Shown: positions 34,713 to 44,330 of the stretch, one piece after another
Layout: each line of letters opens with the position of its first letter
How positions within the stretch are numbered: the first letter of the stretch is position 1
Assembly: GCF_004123145.1 (NCBI RefSeq)
Contig: NZ_SDKC01000001.1
Coordinates: forward strand, 1,755,501-1,819,500
Direction: 5' to 3'
Source of the DNA: Blautia faecicola
Lineage (GTDB): Bacteria > Bacillota > Clostridia > Lachnospirales > Lachnospiraceae
DNA length: 64,000 nucleotides
Program-made: the position numbers and the translations under genes
Notes under the pieces: generated by a model
Databases searched by the model: none
Told to the model about the DNA's origin: nothing
Seen by the model: only the letters and a program-made list of their open reading frames with translations

Positions 34713-34949
34713 TTATGAAATTCTGCCGTTCTCCATTTCATACACCACATCTGCCGGAACTGCCAGCCAGTGTTTCTGATTCATGTACTTTGCCGGAGCA
34801 AGGTGATACATTTCGATATAATTGCTTATCATATCTGACTCTGCCTGCACTTCCATAATTGACATTACAGATTCATCTGATTGATAAAAAAACATAAGGA
34901 ATGTTGTCCAGTATGAATTTCCCGATCCATTTTTCAACAAACGAGTCAT
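34713..34949 (-). CDS. Unknown 78-aa protein coupled to a hybrid kinase
   Basis: The ATG at 34949 overlaps the kinase stop as ATGA, so it should be translated by re-initiation. Sequence MTRLLKNGSGNSYWTTFLMF ... SDMISNYIEMYHLAPAKYMN, no membrane span or recognised motif. It may be a small accessory of the kinase, or chance extension; the tight overlap argues for the first. Confidence 0.45.
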   Translation of the reverse strand: MTRLLKNGSGNSYWTTFLMFFYQSDESVMSIMEVQAESDMISNYIEMYHLAPAKYMNQKHWLAVPADVVYEMENGRIS

Positions 34950-37777
34950 CGTTCTATGTATTTTGTGATAACAGATGTTAAAATCTCCATATCAACCGGC
35001 TTCGCCACGTGGTCATCCATTCCGGCATCCAAAGCAGCCTGTACATCCTCTGCAAATGCATTTGCTGTCATTGCAATAACAGGTATTTTCTTTCCATCCG
35101 GACGGTCCGGCAGATTTCTGATAGCTTTTGTCGTTTCATATCCATTCATTTCCGGCATCATGATATCCATCAAAATCAGATCAAAAGTCCCCGGATCTGT
35201 ATGGCAAAACTGTGCCAGGACTGATTTTCCATCGGCAGCTCTGGTTACAATCATCCCTTGTTCTTCCAATAGAGATACTGCTATCTCGGCGTTTAAATCA
35301 TTATCCTCTGCCAAAAGGACATGTAAACCATGTAGATCTATATCTTTCCTTAACTTTTCTTTCTCTTCAGTTTCTACATGTTCTGCTATAAGCAGTGGGA
35401 TTTCTACCGTAAATATTGAACCAATGCCCTGTCTGCTGCTGACCTCAATTTTCCCACCCATAAGGTCTACATATTTCTTAGCAATCGCCATTCCCAGTCC
35501 GGTTCCTTTATAACTGGTTCTTGCTCCATCATTTTCCTGACTGAACTCATCAAATATTCTGTCCAGGAACTCCTCACTCATACCAATTCCGGTATCCGAT
35601 ATACGATAGCGTACAATCACATGGTGCGCATCATTTCCCGGACAGTTTTCTGCAACAAATGAAATGGTACCTCCGTCTTTTGTAAATTTGACTGCATTAC
35701 TGATGATGTTGAGCAATACTTCCCTGATCCTGAGTTCATCCGCCATCACATAAGGGGTTTTTAGTTCTTCTCTTGAAACATACAGGTTAAGATCACGGTT
35801 TTCTATATATCCCCTTGCAATCGACAAAACAGTATTTAGCATATCCCTGAGATCTACCGGTACCGGTTTATATTCCAGTTTGCCACTTTCAATGCGGCTG
35901 ATATCCAGCACATCATTCATAAGCGTCATCAGATATTCTGAACTCTGCCTGATCTTTTTCAGACAATTCTCCACTTCTTTGTCCGGTTTCCTTTTCATAG
36001 CAATCTCTGTAAATCCAACAATTGCATTCATCGGTGTCCTGATGTCATGGGACATATGATTCAGGAACGTTGTTTTTGCAATATTCGCCGCATTTGCATC
36101 CTGTGCTTCTTTCAGGGCTTCCATCTGTTTTTTTCTGCTTACTGAAAGGGAATAGACCAGCAGAAGCAGTACAAAAATAATCACAAATGAAACCACGATA
36201 GCTAAGCCTGCATACTCCGCAAGGACATCCTGCAAGGTCATTTTCTTTTCTGAAACAGAATTCTGTGCAAGGACCACGCCATTTAAAATATTGGAGGACT
36301 GCACAATTGCTTTATTGATAATGGTAGCTGCTCTTCTGTTTTCTCTCGTCGTGAACATTCCCAATTCCTGCCGTTTTGCCATTTCTGCAAAGGACAGACT
36401 TTTGGTCAATGAACTTTCATTAAGAAGATTAATCTTTGAAGATGGAATAACAGTTGCTCCCACTTTTCCATTTGCTACTGCCTCCAGGCATTCTTCCTGT
36501 GTATCATACAGTTTGATTTCTGCATCCGGAAAAAGACGGGACACCATCAATTTAGAATACAGTGAGGTCTCTGTTGCTGCGATTGTAGAGAGACTGTCAG
36601 TATATTCATTTCCTTTGTATATAACAACCGGCGTAATATCAAAGATTTCATCCGTCAAAACCACCTGAAACTGTTCCTGTGTATAAAAATCCTGAAGGAT
36701 AGGACCTGCAATATCTATTTCGCCGGATTGCAATGCCTCATTCATCTCTTCTCCCGTAGAACACGGAACTGTCTTGATCGTGATTTCATATTTTTCCCGA
36801 ACCGTATCCAGAACGGTTCCAAGGATTCCTGTCAGTTTCCCATTTTCTTCACCACAAAAAGGGAGATTATCCTTTAGGTATCCCACACGGATTGTATTTT
36901 CATGTGCATCCAGCCATTGTTTTTCTTCCTCGTTGAGCACATAATTTATAACCGCTTTCCCTTCATAACGGGCATACAGCTTGCTGCTGTAGTCCGTTTC
37001 TGTATTGTTGATTTCTTCCAGGGCAGAATTTAATTCCTTTAACAGATCCGGTCTTGATTTTGATACACCGAAATAACAGTCACTTGCACCGATGTTGGCA
37101 ATTGCAATAAAATCGCTGTTGACAGACAGTGCCGGGACCACAAGCGCATCCAGTTCATCTGCATCCATTTTTTCTATCATTTCATCATAGCCCTTACAGA
37201 CAACCACCTCTGCCTGGATCTGATTGCTGTCCAGCCATTTTTCCAGAAGTTCTTTCTGATAACTTCCATCCGCAGCACCGATACGACAGCCATTCATCTG
37301 CTTTGGATCACCATTCGTAAGATTCATATGATCTTCCCGGGTATAGATCCAATATCGTTCTGTTCCCTCTGCATAGGTCGAAAAATCGATAGATTCTGCT
37401 CTTTCCGGTGTATAACTGACACTTCCAAGTATATCTATTTCTCCATCTGCCAGCATATCCAGACACTCTTTAAAGGAAGCATAGACATATTCATACTTCC
37501 AGCCGGTTATATAAGAAATCTTCTGGAGATACTCATAGCCTGCTCCCTGCTTGTGTTCCCCATAACCGCCTTCCTGAAAATTGGCATATGGGAAATAGCC
37601 AACTCGCACTGTTTTATTCTCTTCCTCTATTCCCTGAGTTGTTTTCTCGTCACTTTTAATTTCTGACGCATAAGCAGAAACCGGTACAAAGAGTAACATC
37701 ATAAGTACTAAAATGCTCAAACATATTCTTTTTTTCTTACCTTTTTTTCTCATCCGTTTTTCTGTCTTTCTGTTCAT
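34946..37777 (-). CDS. Hybrid histidine kinase with two SBP sensor domains
   Basis: 943-residue membrane kinase. Signal-anchor at about 17-38; two periplasmic-type SBP_bac_3 domains in tandem outside the cell (about 55-280, opening VRVGYFPYANFQEGG, and about 290-520, opening IRVGYLKDNLPFCGE); a TM at about 530-555; HisKA with the phospho-His in NHMSHDIRTPMNA; HATPase with SNAVKFTKDGG and DTGIGM and GTGLGMAIAKK; and a C-terminal receiver (LLAEDNDLNAEIA, phospho-Asp in ILMDIMMPEMNG). No output domain. The start at 37777 is chosen for GAGGGAAAGA before it. This architecture senses small solutes such as amino acids in related proteins. Confidence 0.9.
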   Translation of the reverse strand: MNRKTEKRMRKKGKKKRICLSILVLMMLLFVPVSAYASEIKSDEKTTQGIEEENKTVRVGYFPYANFQEGGYGEHKQGAGYEYLQKISYITGWKYEYVYASFKECLDMLADGEIDILGSVSYTPERAESIDFSTYAEGTERYWIYTREDHMNLTNGDPKQMNGCRIGAADGSYQKELLEKWLDSNQIQAEVVVCKGYDEMIEKMDADELDALVVPALSVNSDFIAIANIGASDCYFGVSKSRPDLLKELNSALEEINNTETDYSSKLYARYEGKAVINYVLNEEEKQWLDAHENTIRVGYLKDNLPFCGEENGKLTGILGTVLDTVREKYEITIKTVPCSTGEEMNEALQSGEIDIAGPILQDFYTQEQFQVVLTDEIFDITPVVIYKGNEYTDSLSTIAATETSLYSKLMVSRLFPDAEIKLYDTQEECLEAVANGKVGATVIPSSKINLLNESSLTKSLSFAEMAKRQELGMFTTRENRRAATIINKAIVQSSNILNGVVLAQNSVSEKKMTLQDVLAEYAGLAIVVSFVIIFVLLLLVYSLSVSRKKQMEALKEAQDANAANIAKTTFLNHMSHDIRTPMNAIVGFTEIAMKRKPDKEVENCLKKIRQSSEYLMTLMNDVLDISRIESGKLEYKPVPVDLRDMLNTVLSIARGYIENRDLNLYVSREELKTPYVMADELRIREVLLNIISNAVKFTKDGGTISFVAENCPGNDAHHVIVRYRISDTGIGMSEEFLDRIFDEFSQENDGARTSYKGTGLGMAIAKKYVDLMGGKIEVSSRQGIGSIFTVEIPLLIAEHVETEEKEKLRKDIDLHGLHVLLAEDNDLNAEIAVSLLEEQGMIVTRAADGKSVLAQFCHTDPGTFDLILMDIMMPEMNGYETTKAIRNLPDRPDGKKIPVIAMTANAFAEDVQAALDAGMDDHVAKPVDMEILTSVITKYIER

Positions 37778-37826
37778 TCTTTCCCTCTTATGATCCATTA
37801 AAGCGGACATTCGCAATCCGCTTTCG

Positions 37827-38276
37827 CTACTTGCTCATACTGTTGTTCTTCCCGGTCTGTAAGCTTTCCTGCTTTTTTAATACAGAAAGAATGGCCGCCC
37901 CCAGTTTCTCAATATCAATGGGTTTTGCAATATGTCCATTCATGCCGGCATCAAATGCTCTTTTCCTGTCTTCTGCAAAGGCATTTGCTGTCATGGCAAT
38001 GATCGGGATCTCTGCCCTCGTCTTATCATTTAAATGCGGGATACGCTGTGCTGCCTGATAGCCATCCATATTTGGCATCTGGGTATCCATAAGTATCAGA
38101 TCATAAGTTCCCGGTGACATCTGCTCTACCCTGTTCACGCACTGAATTCCATCTTCCACGCGCTTGATAACAATCCCGGTTTCTTCCAGAAGCGTCACTG
38201 CAATTTCCGCATTCAGATCATTATCCTCCGCCAGCAGAACATGCGTACTTATACTAGTGTATTGCATAAAAAGCAT
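37827..38276 (-). CDS. Orphan response-regulator receiver domain
   Basis: 149-residue protein consisting of a few leading residues and one REC domain (HVLLAEDNDLNAEIAVTL, phospho-Asp in LILMDTQMPNMDG, Lys in HIAKPIDIEK). The REC is nearly the same as those at the C-termini of the neighbouring hybrid kinases, so it probably arose by loss of a kinase body. It is still driven by its own promoter only 14 bp before the ATG and has no clear ribosome site. It could act as a phosphate sink for the neighbours. Confidence 0.7.
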   Translation of the reverse strand: MLFMQYTSISTHVLLAEDNDLNAEIAVTLLEETGIVIKRVEDGIQCVNRVEQMSPGTYDLILMDTQMPNMDGYQAAQRIPHLNDKTRAEIPIIAMTANAFAEDRKRAFDAGMNGHIAKPIDIEKLGAAILSVLKKQESLQTGKNNSMSK

Positions 38277-38290
38277 TATGTGATAAAAAT

Positions 38291-38319
38291 ATTATAACAA
38301 AACAGTATGAAATTGTCAT
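38291..38319 (-). promoter_or_regulatory. Promoter of the orphan receiver
   Basis: Minus-strand ATGACA (38314-38319), 17 bp, TATAAT (38291-38296). The ATG follows 14 bp after the -10 box, so the transcript would be almost leaderless. Confidence 0.65.
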
Positions 38320-38377
38320 CATTACTCAAACTTTATGTTTATTTTCTTTTTCCCCATTGCAAAACATCCACTCAATG

Positions 38378-38411
38378 AAATGAGGCAACGGATTTTCCGC
38401 TGCCTCATTTT
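38378..38411 (-). terminator. Terminator of the SBP-kinase-kinase operon
   Basis: AAATGAGGCAACGG...CCGCTGCCTCATTT, 13-bp stem with one mismatch; T-run short on both strands. About 55 bp past the 38465 kinase stop. Confidence 0.55.
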
Positions 38412-38464
38412 CGATTCAATTCCAGGCATAACTCTCGCCTGAGCAAAATTATCTTTCATTATCA

Positions 38465-41353
38465 TCACATATGGCAATCCGTTTCATCTGTCATCTCCTT
38501 TCCCCAGACTTCCGCCAATGTCGAGAGCAGTTTATCAACCTGGATTGGCTTTGCGATATGACCATTCATTCCGGCTGCAAAAGCATCTCTCTTATCTTCT
38601 TCAAATGCATTTGCTGTCATTGCAACGATCGGTATGTATGCTTTATCCTTATCTGGCAGGCGTCTGATTGCCTGTGTTGCTTTATAACCGTTCATTTTCG
38701 GCATCTGAATATCCATTAGGATCATATCATATGTGCCTGCCGGCATTTTTTCTATCTTATTTACACACTGAATGCCATCCTCCACTCGCTCTGTCTTAAG
38801 ACCGGCACGTTCAAGTATTTCCTTAGCAATCTCTGCATTCAGATCATTATCCTCTGCCAGAAGGATTTTCCTGTCTTTAAGGACTTCACTATATGTTTCT
38901 GGATTTTCAGCATAATTTTTTACATAATAGTTTTCATCCGCTATCTTATGTTTCAGTGTAACTGTAAAAGTACTGCCCTTTCCAAGCTCACTCTCTACAT
39001 CTATTGTTCCACCAAGCAGTTCAACATATTTCTTGACAATTGACATTCCCAGCCCGGTTCCTGCAATTTTGCTCTTTGTAGTATTCCGCTCACGCGTGAA
39101 TGCCTCAAAAATATTTGTCAGATACTCCTGACTCATACCAATTCCTGTATCACTCACCCTGGTCCTCACCATCATATATCCAGGCTCACTGCATGGTAAT
39201 TCATCTACGTTTATCATAACAGAACCACCGGATGGAGTATACTTCATGGCATTGCTCAGAATATTAACAAATATTTCTTTTACCTTTGTAGCATCTGTCA
39301 GTATGTGCTCATGTTCTACATTTATCGTATAATGAAGTGCAATATTCTTTTTCTTTGCTTCATCATCGAATATTTCAAATAAGGTCTGCCAGATATCTTC
39401 AATCATTCCATAGTTCTCATCAATCTCCATTCTTCCACTTTCAATCCGAGCCATATCAAGTACATTATTTATGATTGACAGAAGAAGATTTCCTGACTGC
39501 TGCAGTTTTTTTAAGTATTCTGAAGTTTCAGGCAAATCCTTTCTTTTCATTTCATCCTCCATAAGCTGTGCATAGCCCAGAATCGCATTCATAGGAGTAC
39601 GGATGTCATGGGACATATTGTTAAGGAAACGGGTCTTTGCGAAGCTGGCATCTTCTGCTTTTTTCAGAGCGATTTCCAATTTGTCATTAAGCTTTTGTGT
39701 ATCATTTGCAGCAAGCTTTGCGACAGCTTCTGCTTTTCTTGCCTTCCGTAAAAGTACCAGGATAATGCCAATGATGACAAGTGACAAAAATCCTGCCGTG
39801 ACAATAAAAGCAAGCATATTGCCTTTTATAAAATCCAAAAATGTAACCTTATCTGGTGTACTGTCATAGATAGCAAGTGCACTTGTAAGCATATCAGATG
39901 GCATAGCCTTTAAGGTTTTATTCAGTATTGATAAAAGGCTTCCCTCTCCGCCTCTTACTGCAAAGCATGCCTCCATTGTATTTGTAAGTGGAAAACTCTT
40001 GAAATTTTGACTGTTATCATATATCAGTGCCTGGCTTGCTCCCATGAGGAAACAGTCTGCTTTTTCCTGGGTGACCATATCTGCAGCATCGTCAAGCGAA
40101 TCACAATCTACAAGCTTCCATTGGGGATAATTAAATGCAATATGCTGTTTTAAAGCATATTTATACTTTGGTACAGCTACAGTATACGCCTTATTCTCGT
40201 CAAAATTTTTCTCATCAGTTACCGCCATCAGACTGTAGGTCCAGGCTGTGTTTGTAAGTGCATAGCCATTTTTTTCTGCGAAATCAGGATTTCTGCCGGC
40301 ATAAAAAGCCACATCAATCTCACGATTCTGCAAAGCCTGAATCATTTCGTCATAATTATCATATGCCTGTATATTAAATTCCAATGTCTGATTTCCCAGA
40401 CAATCTTTGGCATAGGAGAAATATTCCGCCAGCATACCGGTAAGTTTTCCAGTCTCTTTATCCATGGAAAAGATTGCCGGATCATTGTTCAAAAATCCTA
40501 TCTGGATATCTCCATGCTCTTCCACCCAGACCTTTTCTTTACCTGTAAGAATCTGACTATAATCAAGGGTAAAATACTTCTTATACAGATCGGCCTTAAA
40601 AAAAGGGCTGTCCTGTTCCAGCTGACGCATTGCCCAATCCAGCTCTGTCTTGATATCGCTGCGTTCTTTATTTATTGCAAAATATATACCTGATTTTCCA
40701 ATAGTTGTAACAGATGATATTCCCTGTTCAGACCAGATGGATTCCTCCAGAGATACAAAACAGTCAATCTCATGATTTGCCAGTTTCTTTTCGACATCAT
40801 CATTATTATTCACATTTACATGTTCTGTATGTATGCCATTCTTATTTTCCCATTCTGTCAGCATGATTTCAGGTTCTGTGCCTAAGAGCACGCCTACACG
40901 TTTTCCATCCAGCGACTTAAAATCAGAGGTTTCAATATCCATATCCGATAAATCAGCATAAAGGATATATTTTTCCTCACCCATCGGTTCATCCGGGAAA
41001 AGCATCTTTTGTGCACGTTCATCGGTGTAAGAGATATCACCCATGATATCAATCTCACCATTTTCAAGCTTATCAAAACAGTTGGACCAGTCACATTTCA
41101 CATACTCGAATTTCCATCCGGTATAACCTGCCAGAGCCTGCATGAGCTCGTATCCATAACCCCGTCTGACACCATTTTTGTCGACATAATTGAAGGTATC
41201 CTCAAACGACCCGATACGGATGATCTGTGGCTGTTGTTTTTCATCGTTATTCGTCTCAGCAGCCTGGCAGTGTACTGATAACATCACCCACATTCCCAGG
41301 ATTACAAATATAGCTGTGCATAATACAGCTAAGTTTTTTTTACTTTTATTCAT
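38465..41353 (-). CDS. Hybrid histidine kinase with two SBP sensor domains
   Basis: 962-residue membrane kinase with the same plan as its neighbour: signal-anchor (about 10-30), two extracellular SBP_bac_3-like domains (about 45-270, opening IIRIGSFEDTFNYVDKNG, and about 280-500, opening IQIGFLNNDPAIFS), TM at about 515-540, HisKA (NNMSHDIRTPMNAILGY), HATPase (SNAMKYTPSGG, GTGLGMSIVKK) and receiver (LLAEDNDLNAEIAKEI, ILMDIQMPKMNG). Starts 31 bp after the next upstream kinase with AAAGGAAATAGAAGA before the ATG, so it belongs to the same transcript. Paralogue of the 34946 kinase, not a recent copy. Confidence 0.9.
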   Translation of the reverse strand: MNKSKKNLAVLCTAIFVILGMWVMLSVHCQAAETNNDEKQQPQIIRIGSFEDTFNYVDKNGVRRGYGYELMQALAGYTGWKFEYVKCDWSNCFDKLENGEIDIMGDISYTDERAQKMLFPDEPMGEEKYILYADLSDMDIETSDFKSLDGKRVGVLLGTEPEIMLTEWENKNGIHTEHVNVNNNDDVEKKLANHEIDCFVSLEESIWSEQGISSVTTIGKSGIYFAINKERSDIKTELDWAMRQLEQDSPFFKADLYKKYFTLDYSQILTGKEKVWVEEHGDIQIGFLNNDPAIFSMDKETGKLTGMLAEYFSYAKDCLGNQTLEFNIQAYDNYDEMIQALQNREIDVAFYAGRNPDFAEKNGYALTNTAWTYSLMAVTDEKNFDENKAYTVAVPKYKYALKQHIAFNYPQWKLVDCDSLDDAADMVTQEKADCFLMGASQALIYDNSQNFKSFPLTNTMEACFAVRGGEGSLLSILNKTLKAMPSDMLTSALAIYDSTPDKVTFLDFIKGNMLAFIVTAGFLSLVIIGIILVLLRKARKAEAVAKLAANDTQKLNDKLEIALKKAEDASFAKTRFLNNMSHDIRTPMNAILGYAQLMEDEMKRKDLPETSEYLKKLQQSGNLLLSIINNVLDMARIESGRMEIDENYGMIEDIWQTLFEIFDDEAKKKNIALHYTINVEHEHILTDATKVKEIFVNILSNAMKYTPSGGSVMINVDELPCSEPGYMMVRTRVSDTGIGMSQEYLTNIFEAFTRERNTTKSKIAGTGLGMSIVKKYVELLGGTIDVESELGKGSTFTVTLKHKIADENYYVKNYAENPETYSEVLKDRKILLAEDNDLNAEIAKEILERAGLKTERVEDGIQCVNKIEKMPAGTYDMILMDIQMPKMNGYKATQAIRRLPDKDKAYIPIVAMTANAFEEDKRDAFAAGMNGHIAKPIQVDKLLSTLAEVWGKEMTDETDCHM

Positions 41354-41384
41354 TCTTCTATTTCCTTTATTTATGTGGCTTTTC

Positions 41385-44330
41385 TTATACTCCTGACACC
41401 TGATCCAGATTCTTCTGTAATGTACTGATCAATTCCTCAATAACTATTGGCTTGGATAAGAATCCATCCATACCACATTTCAGGGCTCTCTTTCTGTCCT
41501 CATCAAAAGCATTGGCAGTCATGGCAAGGATGGTGATTCCCGCCAGCGCCGGATCATCCAGCGCACGGATCTGCTTCGTAGCTTCATATCCGTTCATTAC
41601 CGGCATCTGCACATCCATCAGCACCAGATCATAATTACCTGGCTCCGAATTCTTAACTTTCTCCACTGCCTCTGCTCCATTTTCTGCGCTATCAATCAGG
41701 AATCCATATTCATTAAGGAGCTCCACCGCAATTTCTCTGTTCAGTTCATTATCTTCCACAAGCAGTATACATCTGCCTCTGAAATCTGAACCTGCTGCCG
41801 GAAGAACCGAGTCTTCTGGTTCAGACTGACTCTGGCCGATGGCAGTCATCAAAGTTTCTCTGATATCCGACATGAACAGAGGTTTCGCACAGAATGCAGT
41901 CACTCCTGCTGCCCTGGCTTCTGCCTCAATATCAGACCAGTCGTAAGCAGTCAGGATAATAATCGGTGTATCATCCCCAAGACTGCGGATCTGACGAGTT
42001 ACCTCAATGCCATTCATATCCGGCAGACGCCAGTCGATGATATAAGCGTGGAATGCATCTCCCAGTTCCATAGACTGTCGTGCACGGAGAACAGCCTCCT
42101 TACCGGAAAGTGTCCATTCCGAACGCATTCCAACCCTCACAAGCATTTTTGTCACACTGTCGCAGGTATTAAAATCGTCATCTACAACCAGTGCCTTAAG
42201 TCCTTCCAGTTCTGCGATCTTCTCTGTGCGTTGATGCTCAGGCTGAGTTCGAAATGGCAGACGGACTATAAATTCGGTGCCTTTGTCCTGCTCTGTCTGA
42301 ACCTCAATAGTACCGCCCATCATATCCACAATATTCTTGGTAATGGCCATTCCAAGTCCTGTACCCTGAGTCCTGCTGACTGTGGAAGTATGCTCCCTCT
42401 CAAAAGGAGAAAAAATCTTCTGTACAAATTCCTGACTCATACCGATTCCATTATCCTTAACCCGGATTTCGTACAGCTCACTGCCTTTCTGTGTTCCATG
42501 ACACTGTCTGATCCGAACAGAAACGGTTCCTCCTGCAGGTGTAAACTTAACTGCATTGGACAAAAGATTCAGCAGCACCTGGTTCAGCCGCGTCTTATCA
42601 CAATAGACATCCTCATTTGTAACATCCATTGCATCCATATAAAGTTCCAGCTGCTTTGCATGGATCTGACCACTGATGATCGTCTTCAGGTCATGAAGCA
42701 CCTCCGACAGACTGACCTCCGTTTCTTCCAGATGGATCTTTCCACTCTCAATCCGGCTCATATCCAGTATATCGTTGATCAGTGAGAGCAGATGGTTGCT
42801 GGATGAAAGTATCTTACCAAGATAATCCTGAACCCTTTTTTTATCATCAATATTGCTTACTGCCAGTGTGGTAAAACCGATGATCGCATTCATTGGTGTC
42901 CGGATATCGTGAGACATGTTGGAAAGGAAAGTACTCTTTGCCTTATTTGCTGTCTCTGCCGCACGTACTGCCTCAGAAAGTGCCTGGTTCATTTTCCGGT
43001 CAGAGGTACGATCTGACATAACCAGGATATATTTCTTTTTCCCATTTACCTCACTGCCCATTGCAATATTATGGAACCAGCGTCTTTCCCCTGCCTTCAG
43101 ATGAACATATTCAAAATCCCATTCTCTCTGTTCATGAACCTGGATTTCCTCCAGATATTTTTTCTCCGGATACAGTTTTCCCAGAACATGAATATCTTTA
43201 TGAATCTGTTCTACCGTAATCCCCAGCAGCTTTTCCGCATTTGGACTGACGTAATCTGCCTGATATGTTTTGGCATCCAGCATCAGAAACACGTCATCCA
43301 CGTTCATTGAAAGTTTTTGAAACAGCTCATCACGGTACAGGATCTCCGTATCCTTTCTTCTGAGATTGGTCCTGTTTGTTTGAATAATAAGACTGATAAG
43401 AAAAGCAGCAATACAGAGCACCACCGCACCAACAAGAAGCATTGTACTACGCTGCAGACTGTTCATACTGGCATTGACGATATCCGCCTGGACAAGTCCC
43501 AGGAACATCCAGTCCTGAATATTCGATTTTTCATAGACCAGATAATAATTTCCTCCATCCAGATTCAGCAGCATCGCATCGGTACGTCCCGCTTTAAACT
43601 TCTCCAAAAGTTCATTGAGCTCTTTTTCAGACATATCAGAATGCTCTCTCAGAAGTCCAAAGAAATTATACACGTTCCCCCATGACTCCGAAGAATGATC
43701 AATCACAACACGACCATCCGGATGAACAATTAAACTCTGGGCATTTCCATTGAAAGCAGAAATATCCAGCACTTCTACGATATCAGAATTTTCATAGGCA
43801 ATGGCAATCGCATCATATTCAAATCCCTGATATATTCCATGAGCCTCAGGTGTAGCAAAAACAAGCAGCTGGGATTTTCCGGGAAGTGCCGCATTCGCTA
43901 TCACATCATTTCCCTGCCGGATATCCTCTCCAATATCTTCCTGTAATCCAAGGTATCCGGTTTCCCCTGTTGCCATCTTATAGTTCCCCTCAGCAGACAG
44001 AAAAAAGAATTCCTTAAAGCCGGCATCTTTCTGCGCTTTCTTTATATAATCACGGATTGCGTCTTCGTTGGAAATATCCTGCAGATTCTCGCCCCACATA
44101 TGAAGATATGTCAGATTCTTATCAGTCAGTTCTCTCAGCATGTTATCAGACTGATGAAAAACTTCTGTCAGATGAGAAACACTTTCCTCATAAATAGTTT
44201 TCGACACAAATCTGAAATACTGGAAAACCATCAAAACAATTCCCACCAAAACAGCTATGAAGACCGCAATCCTTAACTGTTTTCTCATAACAGTCTTTTC
44301 TCTGTTTGTATTATGATTCTTAATATTCAT
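41385..44330 (-). CDS. Hybrid histidine kinase with dCache-like sensor, PAS and two receivers
   Basis: 981-residue membrane kinase. Two TM helices (about 20-40 and 293-315) enclose a dCache-like extracellular domain. A PAS domain follows (about 330-440, FEYVHLKAGERRWFHN), then HisKA (SNMSHDIRTPMNAIIGF) and HATPase (SNAVKFTPAGG, GTGLGMAITKN). Two receivers end it (about 720-840 with AYIIDWRLPDMNG, about 855-975 with LVLMDVQMPVMNG). The ATG overlaps the stop of the solute-binding lipoprotein as ATGA, implying coupled translation and a functional pair. Confidence 0.9.
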   Translation of the reverse strand: MNIKNHNTNREKTVMRKQLRIAVFIAVLVGIVLMVFQYFRFVSKTIYEESVSHLTEVFHQSDNMLRELTDKNLTYLHMWGENLQDISNEDAIRDYIKKAQKDAGFKEFFFLSAEGNYKMATGETGYLGLQEDIGEDIRQGNDVIANAALPGKSQLLVFATPEAHGIYQGFEYDAIAIAYENSDIVEVLDISAFNGNAQSLIVHPDGRVVIDHSSESWGNVYNFFGLLREHSDMSEKELNELLEKFKAGRTDAMLLNLDGGNYYLVYEKSNIQDWMFLGLVQADIVNASMNSLQRSTMLLVGAVVLCIAAFLISLIIQTNRTNLRRKDTEILYRDELFQKLSMNVDDVFLMLDAKTYQADYVSPNAEKLLGITVEQIHKDIHVLGKLYPEKKYLEEIQVHEQREWDFEYVHLKAGERRWFHNIAMGSEVNGKKKYILVMSDRTSDRKMNQALSEAVRAAETANKAKSTFLSNMSHDIRTPMNAIIGFTTLAVSNIDDKKRVQDYLGKILSSSNHLLSLINDILDMSRIESGKIHLEETEVSLSEVLHDLKTIISGQIHAKQLELYMDAMDVTNEDVYCDKTRLNQVLLNLLSNAVKFTPAGGTVSVRIRQCHGTQKGSELYEIRVKDNGIGMSQEFVQKIFSPFEREHTSTVSRTQGTGLGMAITKNIVDMMGGTIEVQTEQDKGTEFIVRLPFRTQPEHQRTEKIAELEGLKALVVDDDFNTCDSVTKMLVRVGMRSEWTLSGKEAVLRARQSMELGDAFHAYIIDWRLPDMNGIEVTRQIRSLGDDTPIIILTAYDWSDIEAEARAAGVTAFCAKPLFMSDIRETLMTAIGQSQSEPEDSVLPAAGSDFRGRCILLVEDNELNREIAVELLNEYGFLIDSAENGAEAVEKVKNSEPGNYDLVLMDVQMPVMNGYEATKQIRALDDPALAGITILAMTANAFDEDRKRALKCGMDGFLSKPIVIEELISTLQKNLDQVSGV

